From: Thermoanaerobaculaceae bacterium
GTDB lineage: Bacteria > Acidobacteriota > Thermoanaerobaculia > Thermoanaerobaculales > Thermoanaerobaculaceae
DNA length: 32,709 nucleotides
Direction: 5' to 3'
NCBI GenBank assembly: GCA_025456225.1
Contig: JALOLB010000012.1
Coordinates: 1-32,709 of the forward strand
Shown here: in pieces, positions 7,864 to 15,741 of the stretch
Numbering within the stretch: position 1 is the first letter of the stretch
Layout: each line of letters begins with the position of its first letter
The notes under the pieces: generated by a model
What the model saw: the letters and a program-made list of their open reading frames with translations, nothing else
Database searches by the model: none
What the model was told of the DNA's origin: nothing
Translations under genes and position numbers: made by a program

Positions 7864-8899
7864 GACCCAGCCCAAGCGCCGTGAGCGGCAGCGCGAACCA
7901 CAGCAGACCGGCGCCCACCACCCCCTCGGCGGCATGCCCCGAGGCGTGCAGGCTCAGGTAGGTCACGTAGGCCACGTAGTAGCCCAGGAGCAGCGCCCCC
8001 TCCGCCCGCGAGATGGTGAACCCGGTGAGGAAGACGGGCAGGCACGCCACGGCCACGGCCAGCATCACCGGCAGGTCGAACCCGAGGGCTGCCGGGGCCA
8101 CGCCGATGCCGCGCGGGGAGACCATCGCCGTCAACCCGAGCACGCCCAGGAGGTTGAAGATGTTGCTGCCGACCACGTTACCGACGGCGATGTCGCGCTC
8201 TCCGCGCAGGGCCGCCATCACCGAGGTCGCCACCTCGGGAAGGGACGTGCCGGCTGCAATCACGGTGAGGCCGATGATCAGCTCCGACACCCCGAGGCCC
8301 CGCGCCAGGGCCACCGCGCCGTCCACCATGAGTCGGGCTCCCACCACCAGCACCGCCAGCCCACCGACGGTCAGCGCAGCGCTCGCCACCCACCAGGACC
8401 AGGGGAGTGGCCCCCGCCTGACGGCTGCATCCGTGCCCTCGGGGACCGCTTCCGACTGGCGGCGGCTGACCCGGATCGACCACACCACGTAGACCACCAG
8501 CCCGGTAGCCAGCAGCGCCCCTTCCAGGCGCCCGAGCCGGCCATTGAGGGCGAGCAGCCAGGTCAGCAGCGACACCCCGATCATCACCGGCACATCGAGG
8601 CGCACGAGCTGGCGCGCCACGGTCAGCGGCACGATGAGCGCCGAGAGCCCGAGGATCAGCAGGACATTGAGGATGTTGGACCCCACGACGTTGCCCACCG
8701 CGATGTCGGCCTGTCCGCCCAGCCCGGCCCCGACGCTCACCGCCAGCTCCGGAGCCGAGGTGCCGAACGCCACCACGGTGAGGCCGATGACCAGGGACGA
8801 GATGCCGGAGGCGGCCGCCAGCCGCACCGCGCCCCGCACCAACCCCTCGGCGCCCACGACGAGCAGCAGGAACCCACTGCCAAGGAGGAGAGCTGTCAT
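7826..8899 (-). CDS. CaCA-family calcium/sodium:proton antiporter (YrbG type)
   Basis: A 357-residue inner-membrane cation exchanger built from two inverted repeats of about five TM helices. Each repeat carries the alpha motif: VVAFGTSAPELAVSV with GNVVGSNILN in the first half, and VIAAGTSLPEVATSV with GNVVGSNIFN in the second. The acidic Glu residues in the TSAPE and TSLPE segments are the ion ligands known from this family. It exchanges Ca2+ (or K+) against Na+ or H+, but the sequence does not settle which. The ATG (complement of 8897-8899) has an AAGGAGGAG-like sequence only on the opposite strand, so translation is probably coupled to the peptidase gene ending 4 bp upstream. Its last 38 bp overlap the MFS gene tail to tail. 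Confidence 0.93.
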   Translation of the reverse strand: MTALLLGSGFLLLVVGAEGLVRGAVRLAAASGISSLVIGLTVVAFGTSAPELAVSVGAGLGGQADIAVGNVVGSNILNVLLILGLSALIVPLTVARQLVRLDVPVMIGVSLLTWLLALNGRLGRLEGALLATGLVVYVVWSIRVSRRQSEAVPEGTDAAVRRGPLPWSWWVASAALTVGGLAVLVVGARLMVDGAVALARGLGVSELIIGLTVIAAGTSLPEVATSVMAALRGERDIAVGNVVGSNIFNLLGVLGLTAMVSPRGIGVAPAALGFDLPVMLAVAVACLPVFLTGFTISRAEGALLLGYYVAYVTYLSLHASGHAAEGVVGAGLLWFALPLTALGLGLTTWRVLRPART

Positions 8900-8903
8900 G
8901 CAC

Positions 8904-11900
8904 CTACCTCGCCACGAGGGTGGCCGTGAGCTGCAGCTCCTTCCCGTCTCGCTGCACCGTCACCTTGACCGTGTCGCCCGGCTGGTGCGACCTGAGGGCG
9001 GCGGAGAGGTCGGCCAGGCCCTGCAGCCGCAGGGCGTCGATGGCCAGGAGGACGTCGCCCTCGCGGATCCCGGCCCCCTCGGCCGGGGAGCCCGGCGTGA
9101 CCTGGGCCACCCTGACACCGGGGCCCTCGAAGGCGAAGTCGGGCATCGTGCCGAGGGTGACGCGTCGGGAGGCGGCAGGGCTCGACGGCGGTGCGCCTCC
9201 CGCCACGCCCGGTGCCGCTTCGGGAATGGTGACGGTGAGTGGCTCACGCCGCCCCGCCAGGTAGCCGATCGCCTCGGCGGCCACCGCGGCGACCTTGACG
9301 AGGCCGGCTGCGTCGATCTTGTCGGCGATATCGGAAGGCCGATGGTAGTCCTGGTTGGGTCCCGAGAAGAGCTGCACTGCCGGCACACCGCGCTCGATAC
9401 ACGACGCCTGGTCGGAGGCGTCCAACCTCTCGGCGACCGTGGCCACCGTCACGCCCGTCGTCGCCCCGGCGCCCATGAAGATGAACGGCCACTCCCGCGC
9501 CGAGTCGGTGTTGAGGACGTGGAGCTTGCCGTCGCCGAGGCGGCCCACGGTGTCGAGGGTGACGCAGGCGACCGGGAGCCGCTCGGCCGGCATCCCGCCC
9601 AGCAGGTGCTTTGAGCCGAGCCTACCGGCCTCCTCGCCGGTCACCACGGCGAAGACCACGGAGCGGGGCGACGGCGGCTGCGCCGCATGGTGGCGGGCCA
9701 GCTCGAGCAGGACCGCCACGCCCGAGGCGTTGTCGTCGGCCCCCGGGTGGATCCGGCCCTCGTTGCCGGCCCGCACGTCCGGCCACCCCCGGCCCAGGTG
9801 GTCGAGGTGGGCCAGCACCAGCACCGGCGGCAGGGACGGATCGCTGCCTCCGACACCGCCCAGGAGGTTGACCAGGCTCATCTCGTGCTCCGGCTGGCCA
9901 CCCTTCCACGAGAAGCTCTGGCGGAAACCCTCGCTCCCGCGGGGCTGGAGGCCGGCGGCCTGCATCTCCCCCTCCACCCAGTCCGTGGCGGCCGTGAGGC
10001 CGGGCGAGCCGAGGCCCCGTCCCTCCCGGGCCGGATCCGCGAGCCACGCCACCGCTCGGGCCATGCGCGGCCCGTCGAACGCCGGCGGCAGCTCGGCCAG
10101 GGGCGTCCGGCGAGGCAGGCGCAGCTCGGCCAGTGGTCCCTTGCCCAGCGTCCGCACCAGGGGCGACCCGGTGGGAGCCCAGGCCCCCTTGGCGACGTTG
10201 TCCGGGGCCTCGCCACGGAAGGCGAGGTAGCCGTACTTGCTGTAGTGGGGCAGCTTGCGCCCCAACCCCGGGACGGCTGCCACCGGGTCGGCCGCGATCA
10301 GCGCGACGGCCCGTTCCAGATCGTCGGGATGACGCCCCACCAGCACCAGGGACAGCCCCGGCCGATCGAGGCGCTGGCCACCCAGGGTGACCGCATCCGC
10401 CGTCACGGTGACGCCCTGCGAGGTCTGTTGGGCTGCAACCCTGGACGCGAAGGCATTGGCCCAGCCCAGCACCCAGACGTTACCTGGAGGAAGCTGGCGC
10501 AGCTCCCTGTCCTCGACGATCCGCGCCGCCGGCTTGCCCTGCTGCCACGTCGCGACCAGCTCCCGCCAGGCCACCAGCTCGACCTCGGGCGCCGCGGCCG
10601 GCAGCACGTAGGTCGGCGCGTCCTCGCCGAGCACCGTGGAGAGCGCCGGCGGGATCTCGGCCGGGTCGAGGCGCCGCATGACGTCGAACGCCGGGTCCAC
10701 GTCGAGGCGCAGGGGCTGGTTCGTCGTCGCGACGGTCAGGCTGGCTGTGCGGCCCTTCATGTGCACCGCCGCCTGCACCGGCGGCCCCGCTGACACCGTC
10801 ACCGCCACCGGGACGGTCACCGGGAACGGCTCCTCGCGCTGCACCTGCTCGAGGGTCAGCTCGACCTGGTACCCCTCGCCGTCGGGCGCCCGCCGGGCGT
10901 CGGCTTCGACGATCGCCAGGCGTGGCGCGCCCGCGCGTCCGACCCAGGCCGCGAAGAACGGCCTCCAGTCGGTCCCGGTCTCGGCCGAGAACGCCGCCGC
11001 CAGGTCGTCGAAGGAGGCGCGCTGGAAGGCGCGCTCGCGCCAGAAGCGCCCGAGCGCCGCCAGAAAAGTCCTGTCACCCACCTCCCGGCGCAGCATGTGG
11101 TAGACCATCAAGCTCTTGCCATACCCAACCGCCTCCGACGAGGCCGAGGTCCGGGAGCGGAACTTCGTGAGGGGAAAGTCCTTGCCGTCGCGCACGAAGT
11201 CGCTGTACTTCTTGAGCGTGTCCCGCCGGTAGGCCGCGCCGTCGCCGCGCTGCTCGGCGAAGAGGTGGTCGGCCATGTAGGCGGTGAGACCCTCGCACCA
11301 GTTGCCGCCGGTCCCGGCCACGTAGGCCGAGTTGCCCCACCAGTTGTGCAGCAGCTCGTGGGGGTAGGAGGAGGTGAGTATCCACGGGAACCGGATCACC
11401 TTGGGCCCCAGCAGGGTGAAGCCGGGCATGCCGTACCCCGTCTCCCAGAAGTTCTCCACCAGAGCGAACGACGGGAACGGAAAGGGGGGCAGCATCCCTT
11501 CGTAGAGGGCGAGGTAGCGCTTCGTGGCATCCAGGTACCGGCGGGCCAGCAGCGCGTCCGGGTCCCGCAGGAAGGCCAGCAGCTCGACCGTGCCGGCCCG
11601 GTCGCGGTACTCGGTCCAGGGGCCGGCCACGAGGTAGACCTCCTCCACCGGTGACGCGCAGGCCCACGCCTCGGAGCCTGCCGCGGCCGTGCCACGGCCA
11701 CCCTGACTCACCGCGTGCCAGCCTGAAGGCAGGCCCGCCACGTCCATCTCGAAGGTCATCAGCTCCTGGCCGAAGGTCGGCACCCAGAACGAGGTCCCGG
11801 CCAGGAAGACGCCCTCCGGGGCGATCAGGCCCGGGGTCTCCGAGAAGCTGCGCTGGTACTCCTCGCCCTGCAGGCCCAGGGGATGATGGATGACCCCGGA

Positions 11901-12251
11901 GTACACGATCTCCACCTGGTCTGGAGCCCCATCGTCCCGCCGCAGGGTGTAGCCCTCCAGCGGCACCGCCTCGCGGACCGTGTCGGTGGTGGCGTTGATG
12001 CCGAAGAACACGGCATCCACCTCGCCAGCCACTGGCTCCAGGCGCCAACCCGGGGTGAGGACCCGCGGTTGCAGCCCCGCGTGCAGCACGAAACGAACCC
12101 CTCCGGACGACACATCAACCGAGGCCAGGGTATCCGTGACCTGCAGCCTGCGCCCGGGGGGATCGAGGGTGACGACCAGCTTGTGGTGGGTCGGTCCGGC
12201 GACGCTGACCGCGGCGACAAGCAGGCTGGTGACGGCGAGAGTCGTGCGCAT
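8904..12251 (-). CDS. Secreted multidomain metallopeptidase: M1-like + M28 + PDZ
   Basis: A 1115-residue exported protein. Residues 1-19 form a signal peptide (MRTTLAVTSLLVAAVSVAG). An M1-like gluzincin module (about 30-440) has HELLH at 298-302 and the third ligand in NWCEGLTAY (E320), but GYGMPG (272-277) stands where aminopeptidases have G-x-M-E-N, so the Glu that holds the substrate N-terminus is missing. A beta-rich middle segment of unclear class (about 445-720) follows. An M28 di-zinc aminopeptidase domain (about 725-1000) has ligands H815, D839, E873/E874, D900 and H970. A C-terminal PDZ domain spans about 1040-1112. The start is the ATG at 12251, with GGAG eight bases upstream and the signal peptide directly after it; an upstream 41-residue extension is Arg-rich and rejected. 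It probably degrades peptides in the periplasm or outside the cell. Confidence 0.85.
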   Translation of the reverse strand: MRTTLAVTSLLVAAVSVAGPTHHKLVVTLDPPGRRLQVTDTLASVDVSSGGVRFVLHAGLQPRVLTPGWRLEPVAGEVDAVFFGINATTDTVREAVPLEGYTLRRDDGAPDQVEIVYSGVIHHPLGLQGEEYQRSFSETPGLIAPEGVFLAGTSFWVPTFGQELMTFEMDVAGLPSGWHAVSQGGRGTAAAGSEAWACASPVEEVYLVAGPWTEYRDRAGTVELLAFLRDPDALLARRYLDATKRYLALYEGMLPPFPFPSFALVENFWETGYGMPGFTLLGPKVIRFPWILTSSYPHELLHNWWGNSAYVAGTGGNWCEGLTAYMADHLFAEQRGDGAAYRRDTLKKYSDFVRDGKDFPLTKFRSRTSASSEAVGYGKSLMVYHMLRREVGDRTFLAALGRFWRERAFQRASFDDLAAAFSAETGTDWRPFFAAWVGRAGAPRLAIVEADARRAPDGEGYQVELTLEQVQREEPFPVTVPVAVTVSAGPPVQAAVHMKGRTASLTVATTNQPLRLDVDPAFDVMRRLDPAEIPPALSTVLGEDAPTYVLPAAAPEVELVAWRELVATWQQGKPAARIVEDRELRQLPPGNVWVLGWANAFASRVAAQQTSQGVTVTADAVTLGGQRLDRPGLSLVLVGRHPDDLERAVALIAADPVAAVPGLGRKLPHYSKYGYLAFRGEAPDNVAKGAWAPTGSPLVRTLGKGPLAELRLPRRTPLAELPPAFDGPRMARAVAWLADPAREGRGLGSPGLTAATDWVEGEMQAAGLQPRGSEGFRQSFSWKGGQPEHEMSLVNLLGGVGGSDPSLPPVLVLAHLDHLGRGWPDVRAGNEGRIHPGADDNASGVAVLLELARHHAAQPPSPRSVVFAVVTGEEAGRLGSKHLLGGMPAERLPVACVTLDTVGRLGDGKLHVLNTDSAREWPFIFMGAGATTGVTVATVAERLDASDQASCIERGVPAVQLFSGPNQDYHRPSDIADKIDAAGLVKVAAVAAEAIGYLAGRREPLTVTIPEAAPGVAGGAPPSSPAASRRVTLGTMPDFAFEGPGVRVAQVTPGSPAEGAGIREGDVLLAIDALRLQGLADLSAALRSHQPGDTVKVTVQRDGKELQLTATLVAR

Positions 12252-12267
12252 GTTCACTCCGGGGGCC

Positions 12268-12273
12268 ATTGTA
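12268..12273 (-). promoter_or_regulatory. -10 element for the peptidase-antiporter operon
   Basis: On the minus strand TACAAT lies 16 nt before the peptidase ATG. A transcript starting about 7 nt downstream would have a leader of about 10 nt containing the ribosome site GGAG. No good -35 is seen. Confidence 0.4.
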
Positions 12274-12416
12274 GGCCCCACCAGACAACCGTCATCGCGG
12301 CGTCGGCATTGCCTGGGACGGTGGGCCCGACCCCGTGTCCACCTGGTCAAGGTGGCGTCCTCCTCCCGGGCCATCCTGGCACTGCCGGAGGGGTCGCGAC
12401 CGGGGTGCGTGGTCGG

Positions 12417-13373
12417 TCACGCCCGGCGGGCCGTGCGCCACCACGTCCGGGGCGCCCGCACCGCCAGCGCCAGCAGCGCGGCGAGGAGCGCCCAGGCGAG
12501 GACGCCCGAGACCACGAAGACCGCGTCTCCCACCAGCCAGCGGGGGAAGGCATCCGGCCGGTACACCTTCTTCATCACCTTCGAGAAGAAGTAGAGCCCC
12601 GCGTGGAAACCGCTGCCGGCCCACAGCGACCCGGTCCGCAGGTAGAGCACCGCCTGCAGGCATCCCAGCAGGAAGAGCCCCACCAGGAGTCGGCCATCGG
12701 CCCACACCGAGCCGCCATCCGTGAAGTAGGCGACCAGTAGCCGGAGGCCCACCATCGGCTCCCACCCCGGGCTCACCCGCAGCGAGCCCGAGATGCAGTG
12801 CAGCACCGCGAACAGGAGGCTCGAGATGAGGACGCCACACCGTACTCCCCAGTCGCGCGCCATCGCCCGGAACACCATGCCGCGAAAGAAGATCTCTTCC
12901 ACGAGCCCAACCAGCACTCCCCCCACGGCGTACTGCAGCAGGTAGGACGCCCAACGGCCCGGGGTCTGGTGGAGCCAGCGGACTGGCCCACCCAGCAGGA
13001 TGAGGACCGAGAACACCAGCACCAGGGCTCCGGCCGCCGCGCCACCGACCAGCCAGAGGCGCTGCCACCCGCGATGACGGGTCAGGCCTCGCCGGGTGAA
13101 CCAACCCCAGGGGACCGCATGCCGGGTCGCCACCAGCACCACCAGCAGCAGGGCCACGAGGACCCGGCGGGACACCCGTCCGAGGTCGTAGTCGTATGTG
13201 TCCCCGACCTGCCGCAGCTCCACGGCCCGCGCCAGCCACGTTGTGGATGGAAGCGCACGCTCGAGACCCGCCTTGAGGACTCCGGCACCGGCGACCCCGA
13301 CGGCCAGCGTCAGGAGGACCAGGCCGGTCACCCGCCAGGCCAGACCCCTGGTCCGCATGACCGCGGTCGACAT
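12417..13373 (-). CDS. CPBP-family intramembrane metalloprotease (CAAX/Abi type)
   Basis: A 318-residue polytopic membrane protein. The conserved CPBP motifs are all present: motif 1 VEEIFFRGMVF (Glu-Glu-x3-Arg), motif 2 SSLLFAVLH (His) and a later HAGLYF (His). These residues form the intramembrane active site in Rce1-like proteases. Bacterial members are linked to processing of small peptides or to immunity, but no partner is visible here. The start is uncertain: ATG codons occur at 13385, 13373 and 13358, all ahead of the first TM helix (VTGLVLLTLAVGVAGAGVL). I chose 13373, which has AGAGGG upstream, although close. It is divergent from the YPNGR gene and separated from the peptidase gene downstream by 165 bp with no recognisable content. 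Confidence 0.82.
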   Translation of the reverse strand: MSTAVMRTRGLAWRVTGLVLLTLAVGVAGAGVLKAGLERALPSTTWLARAVELRQVGDTYDYDLGRVSRRVLVALLLVVLVATRHAVPWGWFTRRGLTRHRGWQRLWLVGGAAAGALVLVFSVLILLGGPVRWLHQTPGRWASYLLQYAVGGVLVGLVEEIFFRGMVFRAMARDWGVRCGVLISSLLFAVLHCISGSLRVSPGWEPMVGLRLLVAYFTDGGSVWADGRLLVGLFLLGCLQAVLYLRTGSLWAGSGFHAGLYFFSKVMKKVYRPDAFPRWLVGDAVFVVSGVLAWALLAALLALAVRAPRTWWRTARRA

Positions 13374-13411
13374 GCCCTCTGGCATTTCTCTTGCAGCACA
13401 ATTTCTCCGCG

Positions 13412-13438
13412 TCGACAGGCGCATCGGCGGAGTATAAG
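13412..13438. promoter_or_regulatory. Divergent promoter region with overlapping -10 elements
   Basis: AGTATAAG at 13431-13438 reads TATAAG on the plus strand (13433-13438), with TCGACA at 13412-13417 as a possible -35 at a short 15-bp spacing. It reads TATACT on the minus strand (13436-13431). Each matches TATAAT at 5 of 6. They could serve the YPNGR gene (+) and the CPBP gene (-), so the two promoters may exclude one another. Confidence 0.4.
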
Positions 13439-13471
13439 CTCCGCAGGCGCAGGTGAACGCAGGAGGCGCGG

Positions 13472-14032
13472 ATGGTTGCACGGGTGACCGGGATGGCAGC
13501 GCTGGCACTGCTCGCCGCGATGGCGGCCTGGGCGGAGCCCCCCAAGGACGTGTACTGCAACGGTCGCCCGAAGATCTTCAAGGGTCTCCGGATGTACCCC
13601 AACGGCCGGCCCATCCAGATCGGCGAGATCTACCTCTATCCCAACAGCCGCCCCACCCAGGACGAGGACGACTCACTCCTGTACGCGAACGGCAGGCGGC
13701 TGGTCGAGAACGGCTTTGCCCTCTATCCGAACGGGCGGTTCATGTATGCAGAAGGGGTGAGCTACTACCCCAACCGCATCTTTCTATTCAAGGACGGCGT
13801 GTTTCACGACCGCAAGGGCAACCCGGTGAAGGAGCCTGTCTCCACGGTCTCGCTGAAGCTGAAAGGGTTCATCTACGACTTCGCCGTGGTCGACCGCGTG
13901 CCCAGCCAGAATCGCATCCGCGTCAGCTTCGTCGACACGGTGGTCATGACGAGCTTCACGCTCGACAAGGGTGTCATCTCGGATGTGACCGCCGAGTGCG
14001 CGCCCGGCGCCTTCCCCACCCCGGAGGACTAG
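13472..14032 (+). CDS. Exported YPNGR-repeat protein, function unknown
   Basis: A 186-residue protein with a signal peptide (residues 1-21, ending AAMAAWAEP). The mature N-terminal half contains about five short strands around a Tyr-Pro-Asn-Gly-Arg core: MYPNGRPIQ, LYPNSRPTQ, LYANGRRL, LYPNGRFM and YYPNRIFL, spaced by about 15-25 residues. The pattern recalls MORN-type beta-hairpin repeats (YxxGxxxxGx), though it is not a canonical match. The C-terminal half (about 120-186) has no motif I recognise. A single Cys near the start of the mature chain and another near the end could pair. The ATG at 13472 is preceded by GCAGGAGGC, a good ribosome site. It stands alone between a divergent protease gene and a palindromic element. 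Confidence 0.75.
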   Translation: MVARVTGMAALALLAAMAAWAEPPKDVYCNGRPKIFKGLRMYPNGRPIQIGEIYLYPNSRPTQDEDDSLLYANGRRLVENGFALYPNGRFMYAEGVSYYPNRIFLFKDGVFHDRKGNPVKEPVSTVSLKLKGFIYDFAVVDRVPSQNRIRVSFVDTVVMTSFTLDKGVISDVTAECAPGAFPTPED

Positions 14033-14080
14033 GAGTCTGTCGGAGAAACGGGAAGGTCCGGACTTTCCCCGACAGGCACC
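14032..14080. terminator. Palindromic element between convergent genes (terminator-like)
   Basis: An outer stem CTGTCGG (14037-14043) pairs with CCGACAG (14069-14075), enclosing a near-perfect inner palindrome GGGAAGGTCCGGACTTTCCC (14050-14069). The outermost 17 bases of each side (GGAGTCTGTCGGAGAAA against the complement GGTGCCTGTCGGGGAAA) agree at 14 positions, like terminal inverted repeats. It fits exactly between the two stop codons and lacks a long T tract. It may act as a bidirectional terminator or be a tiny mobile-element remnant. Confidence 0.5.
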
Positions 14081-15645
14081 TAGCCCCGCACCGCCCGGCC
14101 GACCCCGCGGACGAGCAGGTCGTAGGCTCGTCTGACCCGGTCCCAGTGGTGCTCGCGGTCCAGCGCCCAGTACCGTCCGATCACCGACGCCACCTGCCCA
14201 ACCCCGAGCGCAGCGGCCTGCTCCTCGATGAGGCCCACGTAGTGCGCGCCCGACTGGGGCCTTTCTCCGCGCCGCCCGAGCAGGCCGTGCACCCAGACCT
14301 CGGGCACGCCCACGCGGCGGGCAAGCTCGAGCAGCGCGAAAAGGTGGTCGAGGCTACCGTGGGACGAGAAGAACGAGACGATGCCAAGCAGGTGCAGGGG
14401 GCGCCCGCTCGCGCGCGCGGCCTCGGCGGTGCCGCGCAGCACGGGGTTGGCAAAGAAGCTGCCGTCGGCGATGGCGGCGGCGATCCGCACCCGGTCGGCC
14501 GGCACGACGCGTCCGGCACCCAGGTGCAGGTGGCCCGCCTCGGAGTTGCCGACCGTCCCGGACGGCAGGCCAACGGCCTCGCCGGATGCGGCGAGGAGCG
14601 TGTGGGGGTGCGCCGCCGCGAGGCGATCCATGGCGGGAGTCCTGGCCTGGGAGATGAGGTTGGCGGGGCCGGTCGGCGCGTAGCCCCACCCGTCGCACAC
14701 CACGAGCAGCACCCGCCGCGCGCCCCGGGGACCCGGACCTGCGACCAGGGTGCGCCCGGTCATGGTTGCCGGCGCCTCCAGCCCGAGCAGGTCCAGGATG
14801 GTGGGCGCCACGTCGACGAGGGACCCGCCGCCACGCAGCGTGGCTCCTGGCCAGGCACCCGGCGCCGAGAGAATGCACGGCACCGGCGAATCGGTGTGAC
14901 CGGTGTCGATGGTTCCTTCCGGGTACAGCCACCGTTCCACCGTGCCGTGGTCGGCGGTGACCAGCACCACCACGCCCTCCCGGTGCGCTGCCTCCGCCAG
15001 CCTTCCGACCGCCGCATCCACCGCCTCCACGGCGCGCAGGACGGCGTTCCGATCCTCGATGTGACCGATCACGTCGATGTTGGCGAGGTTGGCGACGATG
15101 AAGGCGACGGCCGGATCGGCCAGCGCGGCTTCGACCGCCGCCACCACCTCGCTTGCGCGCATCTCGGGCTCGGCGAGCGGCTCGGCGGGTGACTGGGGTG
15201 TGATGCGCTGCTCTCCCGCAAAGGGCTCCTGCCGCTTGCCCGCCAGAAAGTACCCGACGTGGATCGCCTTCTCGCTCTCCGCCACGCGGAGCTGCCGCAG
15301 ACCGGCCTGGCTCACCACCTCGCCGAGGGTTTCCCTGAGCTCCTCGATCGGCGGGAATGCCACCTGGACCGGCAGGTCGCGGTCGTACTCGATCAGGGTC
15401 GCGAGCTGGAGCCTCAGGGGCTCTGTCTCGAAGTGGGGAAAGGCGGGCTCCACGAGCGCGGCGGTGAGCTCCACCTCGCGCTCGCCCCGGAGGTCGTAGA
15501 AGATCACCGCGTCGCCGCGGCCGAAGCGGCCGACCGGCCGACCGTCACCACCCACGCGCACCAGCGGTTCCAGGCGCTCCTCCTCCTGGCCCTCCAGATA
15601 GGCGGCCCGCACGGCTTCCGACATGGCGCGATCGATCTCGGGCAT
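14080..15645 (-). CDS. Circularly permuted 2,3-BPG-independent phosphoglycerate mutase homologue
   Basis: A 521-residue protein with every segment of iPGM (GpmI, about 511 residues) in rotated order. Residues 1-310 match the normal second half: end of the phosphotransferase domain with FYDLRGER (R53, R56), RVAESEKAIHV (K126), metal ligands D191 and H195, ADHG (D232, H233) and TGHT (H250), closing with LDLLGLEAP..MTGRTLV. Residues 311-521 match the normal first half: VLLVVCDGWG (D318), GEAVGLP..VGNSEAGH (phospho-Ser S368), H429, and IGRYWALDREHHWDRV (R491, R497). The metal site and nucleophile are intact. The segment equivalent to DGRDVGP is GRRGERP, losing one substrate aspartate. Normal enzymes interconvert 3- and 2-phosphoglycerate; activity here is unproven. 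The ATG 15645 has AAGGGAG upstream. Divergent from glgC. Confidence 0.88.
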   Translation of the reverse strand: MPEIDRAMSEAVRAAYLEGQEEERLEPLVRVGGDGRPVGRFGRGDAVIFYDLRGEREVELTAALVEPAFPHFETEPLRLQLATLIEYDRDLPVQVAFPPIEELRETLGEVVSQAGLRQLRVAESEKAIHVGYFLAGKRQEPFAGEQRITPQSPAEPLAEPEMRASEVVAAVEAALADPAVAFIVANLANIDVIGHIEDRNAVLRAVEAVDAAVGRLAEAAHREGVVVLVTADHGTVERWLYPEGTIDTGHTDSPVPCILSAPGAWPGATLRGGGSLVDVAPTILDLLGLEAPATMTGRTLVAGPGPRGARRVLLVVCDGWGYAPTGPANLISQARTPAMDRLAAAHPHTLLAASGEAVGLPSGTVGNSEAGHLHLGAGRVVPADRVRIAAAIADGSFFANPVLRGTAEAARASGRPLHLLGIVSFFSSHGSLDHLFALLELARRVGVPEVWVHGLLGRRGERPQSGAHYVGLIEEQAAALGVGQVASVIGRYWALDREHHWDRVRRAYDLLVRGVGRAVRG

Positions 15646-15666
15646 GCTCGCTCCCTTCCGCCCGCG

Positions 15667-15672
15667 ATTATG
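15667..15672 (-). promoter_or_regulatory. -10 candidate for the permuted mutase gene
   Basis: The minus strand reads CATAAT (5 of 6) about 21 nt before the ATG, in the divergent region shared with glgC. No -35 at standard spacing is convincing. Confidence 0.3.
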
Positions 15673-15677
15673 CACCC

Positions 15678-15707
15678 CTGGCAAGACGCCCCGGAGGCTG
15701 GAATAAT
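15678..15707 (+). promoter_or_regulatory. Promoter candidate for glgC
   Basis: CTGGCA (15678-15683, 4 of 6), an 18-bp spacer, then AATAAT (15702-15707, 5 of 6). A start near 15714 would give a leader of about 28 nt containing the GGAGGGG ribosome site of glgC. The arrangement closely resembles the cbb3 operon promoter at 21951. Confidence 0.45.
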
Positions 15708-15741
15708 GCCCACCAGAACCGTTTGCATCGGAGGGGACGTC

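Noticed and set aside
12252-12374. 41-residue N-terminal extension of the M1/M28 peptidase
   Set aside because: It is Arg-rich and would bury the clear signal peptide. ATG 12251 has a ribosome site and a promoter just upstream.
12292-13614. 440-codon minus-strand frame overlapping the CPBP gene in another frame
   Set aside because: The alternative frame at 12417-13373 has the CPBP motifs and membrane helices; this one is compositional.
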